64,000 nucleotides of DNA from Pseudomonas sp. PA27(2017) (GTDB lineage Bacteria > Pseudomonadota > Gammaproteobacteria > Pseudomonadales > Pseudomonadaceae). The stretch covers positions 1-64,000 of the forward strand of contig NZ_MSXW01000003.1 of assembly GCF_001945445.1 (NCBI RefSeq), read 5' to 3'. Shown one piece after another: positions 19,290-27,581 of this stretch. Every line of letters begins with the position of its first letter. Within the stretch, counting starts at the first letter, position 1. The notes beneath the pieces were generated by a model. That model made no database searches. It saw nothing but the letters and a program-made list of their open reading frames with translations, and was not told the DNA's origin. Both the position numbers and the translations under genes were made by a program.

Positions 19290-19790
19290 GTGAAAACCGT
19301 TCTAGCCCTGCTGGCCGCTGCCATTACCCTGCCGGCGATGGCCGATCAGCCGACTCTCTACGGTCGCTACGAATACATTCAACTGCCTCAGCTCGGCCAG
19401 ACCCTCAAGGCCAAGATGGACACCGGTGCGATGACCGCTTCGCTGTCCGCCCGTGACATCGAGCAGTTCGAGCGTGATGGCGAGGACTGGGTGCGTTTCC
19501 GCCTGGCCGTCGATGATGCCGACGATAAGGTCTTCGAGAAACCCCTGGCGCGTGTCACCGAGATCAAGAACCGCGCGGAGGAGGGCAGCTCTGCCAAACC
19601 GTCCTATTCCGCGCGCCCGGTGGTCAACATGGACATCTGCCTGGGCGAGGAGCTGCGTAACATCGAGGTCAATCTTACCGACCGCCGCCACTTCGACTAC
19701 CCGTTGCTGATCGGTGCCAGCGCCATCCGTAAACTGGATGCGGCCATCGACCCCTCCAATCGCTATACCGCTGAGCGGCCCAGCTGTTGA
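19290..19790 (+). CDS. Retropepsin-like aspartic protease family protein (RimB/DUF785-like)
   Basis: A 166-residue exported protein with signal peptide ending MADQ near residue 19. The mature domain has the single-lobe retropepsin motif 'KMDTGAMTASL', with D44-T45-G46 as the putative catalytic Asp triad, and a C-terminal 'YPLLIGASAI' strand like the ILG of retropepsins. Databases often label the family 'ATP-dependent zinc protease', a name not supported by these motifs. The start is GTG 19290, preceded by GAGGA. The signal peptide suggests a periplasmic form distinct from cytosolic RimB. Confidence 0.82.
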   Translation: MKTVLALLAAAITLPAMADQPTLYGRYEYIQLPQLGQTLKAKMDTGAMTASLSARDIEQFERDGEDWVRFRLAVDDADDKVFEKPLARVTEIKNRAEEGSSAKPSYSARPVVNMDICLGEELRNIEVNLTDRRHFDYPLLIGASAIRKLDAAIDPSNRYTAERPSC

Positions 19791-19895
19791 TTTGCAAAGA
19801 CTGCGCTTCCCTTTCGCGCAGTCCGGTGTGATTCTTGCCTCGAAATGGCACATTGCCACGGCGTTTTTGGACCGTGGCGCGTTCCGAGGTGATGT

Positions 19896-21923
19896 ATGTG
19901 GGGATTGCTCAAACCGGGTATACGCGTGCTGGAGCGCGTCAGCTTCGCCCGCAAGTTCCAACTGTTGTTCGTGCTCTTCGTCATCCCCCTGGGCTACGCG
20001 CTCTGGGTGATGATGAGCGGCAACCTCGAGCGCATCGAGGTGCTACGCAGCGAGGTAGACGGCATGCAGGGCGTGCAGGCGCTGGGTGCGGTCGAGCAGG
20101 AGCTGCATGAGCAACGCCTGTTGCTGGCACGCTGGAAGGGTAATGACAAGGCGGCCGAGGCGCTCCTGCGCGAGCGTAGCGGCAAGCTCGGCGAGGCTCT
20201 GGCGGCCGCGGCCGAGCAGGTAAAGCTCACGCCCAGCGAGGAAACCGGCCGGCAACTCGAGGCCTTGCAGGCTTCGGTGGCTGAGCTGGACCTAGCGGTG
20301 TTGGGTAAAATGGCACTGCTCGACGCACTCGAGCGTTACCAGAGCACACTCTCGCTGCTCACCGTGCTACGTGAGCAGGTCGCGACCGACAGTGGCCTGA
20401 TTCTCGATCCCTTCCTCGACACCTACCTGATGATGGAGCAGCTGACGCTGACCCTGCCGCGCCTGTCCGAGAATCTGGGCAGCTTCGCCAGCCAGGGATA
20501 TGGTTCGCTGGTGGCGCAGCATTTCACCCTGCAGAACCGGGTGGCGGTGCGTGACCTGCGCCGTTCGCTGGAACAAGCTGGTGCACAGATCGCCAAATCG
20601 CGCACCGCTTTGCAGCAGGCTTCGCCGCGGGTTTTGCAAACCCTGCAGCAGCCTTACGCCCAGGTCGAAGAGGGCCTGCAGAAATTTTTCGCCGAGGTCG
20701 ACCGCGACATGTTCGAGGCCAGCCCCATGGTGCTGCAGCCTGCGCAGTTCGTGCAGCAGGTTCAGGCGTTGCAGGAAAACCTCAAAGGCCTGCGCCAGGC
20801 GGTATACGAGCAGTTCAACTCCAACATCGGCGACTATCGGGGCAATGCCCGCCAGGACATGCTGCACACCACGTTGATCTTCGCCGTGCTGACCCTGCTG
20901 GCGCAATATCTGCTGCTGTGCCTCAACGCCTCCATCCGTCGCAGCACCGCCGGCATCATCCAGGCCGCCGAGGGCCTGCGTGACGGCGATTTGCGGGTGT
21001 GCATGCAGGTGCATGGCGCCGACGACCTGGCGGCGATCTCCACCGCCCTGAACACCGCCGTCGCCCAGTTGCGCGATTCCATGCAGGGTGTTGGCCGCGA
21101 AGGGCGGAGCCTCGATGAGACCGTGCGTAGTCTGGGAAGCCAGGCGGCGGGCTCGCTGAACGCGGTCGAACAGCAGCAGGCACAGATGAGCCAGATCGCC
21201 ACCGCTGCCACGCAGATGGCCGCCACCGCCCAGAGCGTTGCGCAGAGCTGCGAGCAGGCCGCCCAGGAAGCCGGGCAGACCCGCGAGATCGCCAACCAGA
21301 GCAACCAGCGCAGCGCCCGCACCAGCGCCAGCATGCGTGAGCTCAGCGGGCGTCTGGCCGGCAGCGCGCAGACCCTGCAGAAGCTGCGCCAGCAGACCGA
21401 GCAGATCACCCGGGTGGTCGACGTGATCAAGGGCATCGCCGAGCAGACCAACCTCCTGGCACTCAATGCGGCCATCGAAGCGGCGCGTGCCGGTGAGCAG
21501 GGGCGTGGCTTCGCGGTGGTCGCCGATGAGGTGCGCTCTTTGTCGCAGCGCACCCAGAACTCCACGGCGGAGATCGCCCAGACCGTTGGTGATCTGCACA
21601 AGGTGGTGGGCCAGTCCGTCGCCGAGATGGAGCAGGCCATGCATCAGGCCGAGGGCGATGTGGGTAACGTGCTGGCGATGAGTGCGGATCTCGACGGCAT
21701 CGTCGAGTCGGTGCAACGCGTCAGTGACCGCTTGGCGCAGATCGCCACCGCTGCCGAGCAGCAGGCTGCGACCGCCGACGAGGTGAGCGGCAATATTCAG
21801 CAAGTCGATCAGGCGGCCAGCGAGCTGCTGGACGGCGCACGCATGGTCAGCGACGCCAGTGAGCAACTGCGTCGCGGCAGCGAAACCCTGTCGCGTAACA
21901 CCGGCCGTTTTCGCGTGGAATGA
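19896..21923 (+). CDS. Methyl-accepting chemotaxis protein
   Basis: A 675-residue chemoreceptor. TM1 lies at about 23-42 and TM2 at about 325-345. The intervening periplasmic region of about 280 residues is predicted to be all-helical and bimodular in length. A HAMP domain follows ('[20 protein letters not shown]'), then a long coiled coil. The signalling tip '[20 protein letters not shown]' is intact and should contact CheA/CheW. No CheR/CheB C-terminal pentapeptide is seen. The ligand is unknown. By order it resembles the P. aeruginosa receptor downstream of the PA5074-PA5076 importer (recollection, not a search). Confidence 0.93.
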   Translation: MWGLLKPGIRVLERVSFARKFQLLFVLFVIPLGYALWVMMSGNLERIEVLRSEVDGMQGVQALGAVEQELHEQRLLLARWKGNDKAAEALLRERSGKLGEALAAAAEQVKLTPSEETGRQLEALQASVAELDLAVLGKMALLDALERYQSTLSLLTVLREQVATDSGLILDPFLDTYLMMEQLTLTLPRLSENLGSFASQGYGSLVAQHFTLQNRVAVRDLRRSLEQAGAQIAKSRTALQQASPRVLQTLQQPYAQVEEGLQKFFAEVDRDMFEASPMVLQPAQFVQQVQALQENLKGLRQAVYEQFNSNIGDYRGNARQDMLHTTLIFAVLTLLAQYLLLCLNASIRRSTAGIIQAAEGLRDGDLRVCMQVHGADDLAAISTALNTAVAQLRDSMQGVGREGRSLDETVRSLGSQAAGSLNAVEQQQAQMSQIATAATQMAATAQSVAQSCEQAAQEAGQTREIANQSNQRSARTSASMRELSGRLAGSAQTLQKLRQQTEQITRVVDVIKGIAEQTNLLALNAAIEAARAGEQGRGFAVVADEVRSLSQRTQNSTAEIAQTVGDLHKVVGQSVAEMEQAMHQAEGDVGNVLAMSADLDGIVESVQRVSDRLAQIATAAEQQAATADEVSGNIQQVDQAASELLDGARMVSDASEQLRRGSETLSRNTGRFRVE

Positions 21924-22004
21924 GAGCAGGGCGAAAGCTGGTCGATAAATGAACGATCCTCTGCAGGCCTCGATTTCACTGGCCTGCAGAGGATGATCTT
22001 CAGG

Positions 22005-22037
22005 TTGTCCACAGGCTCATGCACGGGCATTGTGCAT
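22005..22037 (+). promoter_or_regulatory. 33-bp motif, unit 1 (most diverged)
   Basis: The first box is TTGTCCACA, the centre is TGCAC and the last box is TTGTGCAT. It differs from units 2-4 by one base in the first box and one in the centre. It starts 81 bp after the chemoreceptor stop codon. Confidence 0.75.
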
Positions 22038-22195
22038 GAATGCTCGTCTGCTGCCGCAGCCGGATTACAGGTCTGCAAAAGTCAGTAATGTCAAGCGATA
22101 CAATAGGTTGGAGAATCCCTGGATGGACCTGATCAATAACTGATCAGGCGTCCAAATGCCACGCATGGCGTGGCCTCCACGGTTCGATACCAGGG

Positions 22196-22228
22196 TTATC
22201 CACAGAATCTTCCACGGCTATTGTGTAT
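22196..22228 (+). promoter_or_regulatory. 33-bp motif, unit 2
   Basis: The first box TTATCCACA is the E. coli consensus DnaA box. The centre is TCCAC. The last box TTGTGTAT followed by A gives TATACACAA on the other strand, close to a second, inverted DnaA box. Confidence 0.8.
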
Positions 22229-22376
22229 AGCGATCTGCCTTGGCGAAGATTTTTGTGGATGGAAATGCCTCATCGCTCAAAGCGCGAATATTTTCATCAC
22301 CTCTGATCATTGCTCAGGAAATGATCAGTGCGCTGGAGCGCCCGGTTGTCATGGTCTGTAGCCGGCCATGCAAAGG

Positions 22377-22409
22377 TTATCCACAAAGTGTTCCACTCAA
22401 GTTGTGTAT
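22377..22409 (+). promoter_or_regulatory. 33-bp motif, unit 3
   Basis: The first box is TTATCCACA, the centre TCCAC and the last box TTGTGTAT, with the same spacing as units 1, 2 and 4. Confidence 0.8.
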
Positions 22410-22564
22410 TGTCCCCAGTGTGCCGACGTATCCACGTGTCTTGACAGAATTCCTTTAGTAACAGCGGGTTGTCACGTTTTCATCTGTGAATAAAGCGCTG
22501 GTCAAATAATGATCGGTTGACCAGAAGGCGCGTTTCCAGTGGCGTTCAGCACTTAGCTCCAAGC

Positions 22565-22597
22565 TTATCCACAGAACGGTCCACTTGTTTTGTGCAT
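22565..22597 (+). promoter_or_regulatory. 33-bp motif, unit 4 (81 bp before creB)
   Basis: The first box is TTATCCACA, the centre TCCAC and the last box TTGTGCAT. It is the unit nearest the creB start, so it is the best placed to affect creB transcription if the array is an operator. Confidence 0.8.
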
Positions 22598-22678
22598 GAG
22601 TACCGGCGCTTCATGCTATTGACGCTGACCACGGCCTCGCGCAGGCTCCGCACCCCACGTGCCGCAAGGATGCCAACC

Positions 22679-23356
22679 ATGGCGACAATCCTGATCGTCG
22701 AAGATGAAGCCGCAATCGCCGATACCCTGGTTTATGCCCTGCAGGCCGAGGGCTTCGGCACCCGCTGGTCGACCCTGGGTGGCGAAGCGCTGGCACTGCT
22801 CGAGCGCGAGGGTTACGACCTGGTGATTCTCGACGTCGGCTTGCCCGACATCAGCGGCTTCGAGGCCTGCAAGCGGTTGCGGCGGTTTTCCGAAGTGCCG
22901 GTGATGTTCCTGACCGCGCGCAATGACGAGATCGACCGCGTGGTGGGGCTGGAGATCGGCGCCGATGATTACGTGGTCAAGCCCTTCAGCCCGCGGGAGG
23001 TGGCGGCGCGGGTCAAGGCCATTCTCAAGCGCGTGGCGCCCCGCGAGCCTGTCACCAGGCCCAGCGAAGGCCCGTTTCATCTCGACAGCGAGCGGGTGCG
23101 CATCGACTACCACGGCCAGCCCCTGAGCCTGACCCGACTCGAATTCCAGTTGCTGCAATGCCTGCTCGGCCAGCCCGAGCGGGTGTTCAGCCGCGAGCAG
23201 TTGCTCGACGCCCTGGGCGTGCCGGCCGACGCCGGCTACGAGCGCAATATCGACAGCCATATCAAGAGCCTGCGCGCCAAGCTGCGCCAGGTCGCGCCCC
23301 AGGCCGAGCCGATTCAGACCCATCGTGGGCTTGGCTACAGCCTGCGGCTCGAATAG
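22679..23356 (+). CDS. creB: Response regulator CreB
   Basis: A 225-residue OmpR/PhoB-type regulator. The receiver domain (about 1-120) has the acidic pair E8-D9, phospho-acceptor D52 in 'LVILDVGLPD', the conserved Thr in 'MFLTARND' and Lys in 'VVKPFSP'. A winged-helix DNA-binding domain follows (about 130-225). The start was set at ATG 22679 because AAGGA lies eight bases upstream; the open frame extends 54 codons further through the motif array. Known CreBC systems respond to metabolic state and to PBP4/beta-lactam stress and activate creD. The call rests on the creB-creC-creD set. Confidence 0.92.
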   Translation: MATILIVEDEAAIADTLVYALQAEGFGTRWSTLGGEALALLEREGYDLVILDVGLPDISGFEACKRLRRFSEVPVMFLTARNDEIDRVVGLEIGADDYVVKPFSPREVAARVKAILKRVAPREPVTRPSEGPFHLDSERVRIDYHGQPLSLTRLEFQLLQCLLGQPERVFSREQLLDALGVPADAGYERNIDSHIKSLRAKLRQVAPQAEPIQTHRGLGYSLRLE

Positions 23357-23384
23357 CGATGCTCACCGTTCAGGAGGCCTGCTG

Positions 23385-24806
23385 ATGCCGCTTGGAGTCC
23401 GTATCTTTCTGGCCTACTTCCTGTTCGTCGGGTTATCCGGCTGGTTCGTGCTGAGCACGGTGATGGATGAGATCCGTCCCGGCGTGCGCCAGTCCACCGA
23501 GGAGACCCTGGTCGATACCGCGCACCTGTTGGCGGTGCTGCTGCGCGAAGACGTGCGCGATGGCCGCCTCGCCCAGGGGCAGTTGCCCGAGTTGCTCAAG
23601 GCCTACGGGCAGCGCCAGCCCGGTGCGCAGATCTGGGGCGTGGCGAAGAACCAGGTCAACCACCGCATCTACGTCACCGATGCCAATGGCGTCGTATTGC
23701 TCGATTCCAGCGGCCTGGCGGTAGGGCAGGACTATTCGCGCTGGAACGACGTCTACCTGACCCTGCAGGGGCGTTATGGCGTGCGCTCCACCCGGGAGGA
23801 TCCGAACGACCCGGATTCCTCCGTGATGTACGTGGCCGCGCCCATCGTCGATGGCGAGCGGATTCTTGGTGTGGTGTCGGTGGCCAAGCCCAATCGCACG
23901 TTGCAGCCTTATATCGAGCGCTCGCAGCGGCGCCTGGGCTGGCTCGGTGCCGGGCTGATCGGCCTGGGCCTGCTGGTCGGCGGTTTGCTCAGTTGGTGGC
24001 TGAGCGGCTCGCTGCGTCGTTTGACCCGTTATGCCCAGGCGGTCAGCGAGGGCCAGCGCGCCGAGTTGCCCCAGGTCCGTGGCGGCGAACTCGGGCAACT
24101 GGCCCAGGCGGTGGAGCGCATGCGCACCGAGCTGGAGGGCAAGGCCTACGTCGAGCGCTATGTGCACACCCTGACCCATGAACTGAAGAGCCCGCTGGCG
24201 GCGATCCGCGGCGCCGCCGAGCTGCTGGAAGGCGAGATGCCCGAAGCCCAGCGCCAGCGTTTCGTGGCCAATATAGGCGAGGAAGGCGAGCGCCTGCAAA
24301 ACCTGGTCGAGCGCCTGCTGCACCTGGCCCAGGTCGAGCAGCGCCAGGGCCTCGAAGAGCGTGTCGCCGTGCCGTTGCAGCCGATGATCGACGAGCTGGT
24401 GCGCGCCCAGATGGCGCGTATCGAACAGCGCCAGGTGCGGGTGGACAACCGCGTCGACGCCTCACAGGTCCTGCTCGGCGAACGTTTCCTGCTGCGCCAG
24501 GCGCTGAGCAACCTGCTCGACAACGCGCTGGATTTCACGCCGCCCGGTGGGCTGATCCGCTTTACCTGCGCAGCCGATGACGAGGCGGTGCAGCTACGGT
24601 TGTTCAATCAGGGGCCGGCGATTCCCGATTACGCTCTGGCGCGCCTGACCGAGCGCTTCTACTCCCTGGCGCGGCCGGCCACCGGGCGCAAGAGCACCGG
24701 CCTGGGGCTCAACTTCGTGCAGGAGGTGGCGCAGCTGCACGGGGCGACGCTGAGCATCGCCAACGTCGAGGGCGGTGTGAAGGTGTGCTTGCGCTTCCCG
24801 CGCTAA
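23385..24806 (+). CDS. creC: Sensor histidine kinase CreC
   Basis: A 473-residue inner-membrane kinase. TM1 is at about 8-25 and TM2 at about 186-206; the periplasmic domain between them (about 160 residues) is PAS/CACHE-like in character ('IYVTDANGVVLLDSSG'). HAMP follows, then the H-box with His265 in 'HTLTHELKSPL', the N-box 'NLLDNALDF' and the G-box 'GLGLNFVQEV'. AGGAGG precedes the ATG. The stop TAA (24804-24806) abuts the terminal repeat of a MITE. It phosphorylates CreB. Confidence 0.92.
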   Translation: MPLGVRIFLAYFLFVGLSGWFVLSTVMDEIRPGVRQSTEETLVDTAHLLAVLLREDVRDGRLAQGQLPELLKAYGQRQPGAQIWGVAKNQVNHRIYVTDANGVVLLDSSGLAVGQDYSRWNDVYLTLQGRYGVRSTREDPNDPDSSVMYVAAPIVDGERILGVVSVAKPNRTLQPYIERSQRRLGWLGAGLIGLGLLVGGLLSWWLSGSLRRLTRYAQAVSEGQRAELPQVRGGELGQLAQAVERMRTELEGKAYVERYVHTLTHELKSPLAAIRGAAELLEGEMPEAQRQRFVANIGEEGERLQNLVERLLHLAQVEQRQGLEERVAVPLQPMIDELVRAQMARIEQRQVRVDNRVDASQVLLGERFLLRQALSNLLDNALDFTPPGGLIRFTCAADDEAVQLRLFNQGPAIPDYALARLTERFYSLARPATGRKSTGLGLNFVQEVAQLHGATLSIANVEGGVKVCLRFPR

Positions 24807-24961
24807 GAACCTGTTCACGCTCTGCTTCGCGTCGGCCCTACTGCGTTAAAAACAGGCTCGGAATGCTCATTTACAGCTCGTAAACTCCGCTTCCTCGCCT
24901 GTTTTTGTGGGGCCGCCTAGGCCTTGTAGGGCTCTAGCTCGCTAGATCGTGAACAGGTTCT
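24806..24961. mobile_element. 156-bp MITE-like element with 14-bp terminal inverted repeats
   Basis: AGAACCTGTTCACG (24806-24819) and its exact complement (24948-24961) bound a 156-bp palindrome-rich segment with no gene. It begins on the last base of the creC stop codon. An identical 14-base junction (TAAGAACCTGTTCA) occurs at the end of the KdgM gene (63643). No clear target duplication was identified. Confidence 0.75.
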
Positions 24962-25085
24962 AGAGGCTGTGGCTGCGACCTCGGCCATGCTGGCGGCGAC
25001 TTGTGGCAAACACAATGCGTACAGATGCCGGCACTTTGGCTATTCTGAAGCCGTTCGCCAATCTACCGGGACAGGAAGAAAGCGC

Positions 25086-25523
25086 ATGAAAAAGACCGTG
25101 GCTGACGTGCTCAAGAGCAAGCCGATATCCAACGTATACAGCGTCACCCCAGACAGCAGCGTGTTCGCGGCGGTGAAACTGATGGCCGAGAAGGGCATCG
25201 GCGCCCTGGTGGTGCTCGAAGGCGAGCGCCTGGCCGGCATCGTCAGCGAGCGCGACTACGTGCGCAAGGTGGCGGTACAGGAGCGCTCGCCGGCCAACCT
25301 CAAGGTCAGCGAGATCATGACCAGCAAGGTCATTACCGTGACGCCCGAGGAAGACAGCCGCCACTGCATGGAGCTGATGACCACCGGACGCCTGCGCCAC
25401 CTGCCGGTGATCAGTGACGGTCGGCTGGTTGGCCTGCTCTCCATCGGTGATCTGGTCAAGGACATCATCAGTCAGCAGGAAAATCTGATCCAGCACCTGG
25501 AGCAGTACATCCGCGGCGAATGA
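25086..25523 (+). CDS. CBS-pair domain protein
   Basis: A 145-residue cytoplasmic protein made almost wholly of two CBS motifs: 'PDSSVFAAVKLMAEKGIGALVVLEGERLAGIVSERD' at about 20-55 and 'EDSRHCMELMTTGRLRHLPVISDGRLVGLLSIGDLV' at about 87-122, each split here only by description. Paired CBS domains bind adenosyl ligands such as AMP, ATP or SAM and act as energy sensors. The start at ATG 25086 has AGGAAG upstream. It stands between creC and creD, which are normally adjacent, just after a MITE. Confidence 0.9.
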   Translation: MKKTVADVLKSKPISNVYSVTPDSSVFAAVKLMAEKGIGALVVLEGERLAGIVSERDYVRKVAVQERSPANLKVSEIMTSKVITVTPEEDSRHCMELMTTGRLRHLPVISDGRLVGLLSIGDLVKDIISQQENLIQHLEQYIRGE

Positions 25524-25671
25524 ACGACGCACCAGGCGCGGCGGGTGACGCCTTGGCCCACCCGCTGCGCTGACCTCTCACAATTCCCACATAATCTCCA
25601 TCCGCGCTCCACGCTGCCTCCACCGGGCGTGGCCAGACTGCGTGCATCCCAACTGCACGGAGCGCTGTGCC

Positions 25672-27021
25672 ATGAACCGAAGCCTGCTGTTCAAACTGGG
25701 CACCATCGCCCTGTTGATTCTGTTGTTGATGATTCCCCTGTTGTTGATCGATGGTTTGGTCGGCGAGCGCCAGGGCGCGCGCGACGAGGTGCTGCGCGAC
25801 ATCGCCCGTAGCTCGAGCTACGCCCAGCAGATCACCGGGCCGATCATGGTGGTGCCGTATCGCAAGAAGGTGCTGACCTGGAAAAGCCGCAAGGACAGCG
25901 ACGAGCGTTATCAGGAAGAGTCCATCGAGCAGGGCCGCCTGTACTTTCTGCCCGAGCGCTTCACCCTCGACGGCGACGTGCGTACCGAGCTGCGTTATCG
26001 CGGTATCTACCAGGCGCGCCTGTACCACAGCGATAGCCAGGTCAGTAGCGAGTTCACGGTGCCGGCCAACTACGGCATCAGCGATGTCGACGCCTACCGG
26101 TTCGGCGAGCCCTTCATCGCCGTGGGCATCAGTGATGTGCGTGGCATCGGCAACGACCTCAAGCTGCAGCTCAATGGCGCCAGCCTGAGCTTCGAGCCGG
26201 GCAGTGGCGACGACAACTTTGGCAGCGGCGTGCACGTGGCGCTGCCGCCTCGCGATACCCGCAACGAGCAGGTCTACAGCTTCGCCTTCGACCTCAAACT
26301 GCAGGGCACCGAGCAACTGAGCATCACCCCGGTTGGCCGCGAGAGCCAGGTCACCCTGCGTTCGGACTGGCCACACCCAAGCTTCATCGGCGAGTTCTTA
26401 CCCAGCCAGCGTGAGGTGACGCAGCAGGGCTTTACCGCCAAATGGCAGACCAGCTTCTTCGCCACCGATATGCAGGATGCCCTGAGCAGCTGCGTCAGCG
26501 GCTCCTGCGCCGCCATGCAGAGCCGCGCCCTCGGGGTCAGCTTCATCGATCCGGTGGACCAGTACCTCAAGGCCGATCGGGCGATCAAGTACGCGCTGCT
26601 GTTCATCGCCCTGACCTTCGCCGTGTTCTTCCTGTTCGAAGTACTCAAGCGCATGGCCGTGCACCCGGTGCAGTACGCCCTGGTGGGCCTGTCCATGGCG
26701 CTGTTCTACCTGCTGTTGCTGTCGCTCTCCGAGCACCTGGGGTTCACCGTCGCCTACGGCCTGTCCGCCCTGGGCTGCGTGGCGCTGAATACCTTCTACG
26801 TCAGTAGCGTGCTGCGCAGCTGGTTGCGTGGGGCGGCCTTCGGCGGCCTGCTGGCTGCCCTTTACGGGCTGCTCTACGGCCTGCTCAGCGCCGAGGACTA
26901 CGCCCTGCTGATGGGCTCGCTGCTGGTATTCGGCGTGCTGGGCTGCGTGATGGTGCTGACCCGCAAGCTCGACTGGTACGGCGTCGGCCGCCCGGCCACC
27001 AGCGACACCTTCACGTCCTGA
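25672..27021 (+). CDS. creD: Inner-membrane protein CreD
   Basis: A 449-residue membrane protein, the main target of CreB. An N-terminal helix (about 5-25) precedes a periplasmic domain of about 270 residues that opens with 'ITGPIMVVPY', the conserved CreD block; five or six helices follow at about 305-435. CreD contributes to envelope stability and beta-lactam tolerance, but its mechanism is unknown. I chose ATG 25672, not 25642, because CGGAG precedes it. It is separated from creC by the MITE and the CBS gene, so it probably has its own promoter in 25524-25671. Confidence 0.92.
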   Translation: MNRSLLFKLGTIALLILLLMIPLLLIDGLVGERQGARDEVLRDIARSSSYAQQITGPIMVVPYRKKVLTWKSRKDSDERYQEESIEQGRLYFLPERFTLDGDVRTELRYRGIYQARLYHSDSQVSSEFTVPANYGISDVDAYRFGEPFIAVGISDVRGIGNDLKLQLNGASLSFEPGSGDDNFGSGVHVALPPRDTRNEQVYSFAFDLKLQGTEQLSITPVGRESQVTLRSDWPHPSFIGEFLPSQREVTQQGFTAKWQTSFFATDMQDALSSCVSGSCAAMQSRALGVSFIDPVDQYLKADRAIKYALLFIALTFAVFFLFEVLKRMAVHPVQYALVGLSMALFYLLLLSLSEHLGFTVAYGLSALGCVALNTFYVSSVLRSWLRGAAFGGLLAALYGLLYGLLSAEDYALLMGSLLVFGVLGCVMVLTRKLDWYGVGRPATSDTFTS

Positions 27022-27066
27022 CCCTTTGCCGGGGCGTGCCGCAACGCCCGCCCCATGGAGATCGCC

Positions 27067-27369
27067 ATGCGAGTCTTGATGCAATTTTCCACCTGCTTCG
27101 CCCTTGGCCTGTGCATCGCCGGTGTACTGCTGATCGGCATGATGTTCGTCGGCCGCTTCGACTGGATCGAGGCGCTCATGCTCAGCGGCTGGCCGGTCGC
27201 AACCCTGGGCCTGCAACTGTTGCCAGCGGCGTTCTGGAATGGCCTGACGGGCGTTACCGATGCTGCGGCCAACAGCACCGTGCAGTCGTTCCTGCAACTG
27301 TGCGTGGCCATGGCGCAGATCGCCCTGTTGTTCGCGACTGGCCTCTTTCGCCTGTGGTACCGGCGATGA
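27067..27369 (+). CDS. Small inner-membrane protein, conserved next to creD
   Basis: A 100-residue protein with three hydrophobic helices (about 5-28, 35-52 and 73-95) and little else. An equivalent short membrane protein follows creD in P. aeruginosa (recollection). The start at 27067 is preceded by GGAG at 27057-27060; an ATG four codons earlier overlaps that site. It is transcribed with creD (45-bp gap). Function unknown. Confidence 0.78.
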   Translation: MRVLMQFSTCFALGLCIAGVLLIGMMFVGRFDWIEALMLSGWPVATLGLQLLPAAFWNGLTGVTDAAANSTVQSFLQLCVAMAQIALLFATGLFRLWYRR

Positions 27370-27581
27370 GCGGGCGTGTCGGGCTGCGAGAGGAGCGCAG
27401 GGCAGGGCAGAAACTGGCACGTTGCATCGCCCGGTTGTTCCCTGCGCCGTGCCCGGTGCGCTGCGATGGCCGCCGGTCGCTGGAACAGGTCGGGCCGGCG
27501 TCGTCATAGACCTGGATCAATGGCTGGGCGGGCCGGGGTCTCTAGAATCGCCGGCCCCGTTTTTCGCGAGTGCGTTGCTCC

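Larger units (their letters stand above)
21956..22597. repeat. Four-unit array of hairpin plus 33-bp DnaA-box-like motif
   Basis: The 755-bp gene-free interval between the chemoreceptor and creB holds four similar units. Each has a perfect hairpin (21956-21994, 22128-22148, 22303-22328, 22498-22524) and, 13 to 49 bp further on, a 33-bp motif. The motif is TTATCCACA, six variable bases, TCCAC, five variable bases, TTGTGYAT, with identical internal spacing in every copy. Motif starts are 191, 181 and 188 bp apart. Three hairpins carry TGATCA or TGATC in the stem and the fourth carries it in the loop. Outside these parts the units differ strongly, so selection on the motifs is likely. Confidence 0.85.

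Noticed and set aside
21956..22597. CRISPR array
   Set aside because: The repeats are 33 bp with variable positions and about 150-bp gaps, and there are no cas genes.
21924..22678. Chromosomal origin or plasmid iteron origin
   Set aside because: There are no dnaA, dnaN, rpmH or replication-initiator genes nearby and no AT-rich unwinding tract next to the boxes. The array is reported instead as a regulatory candidate.
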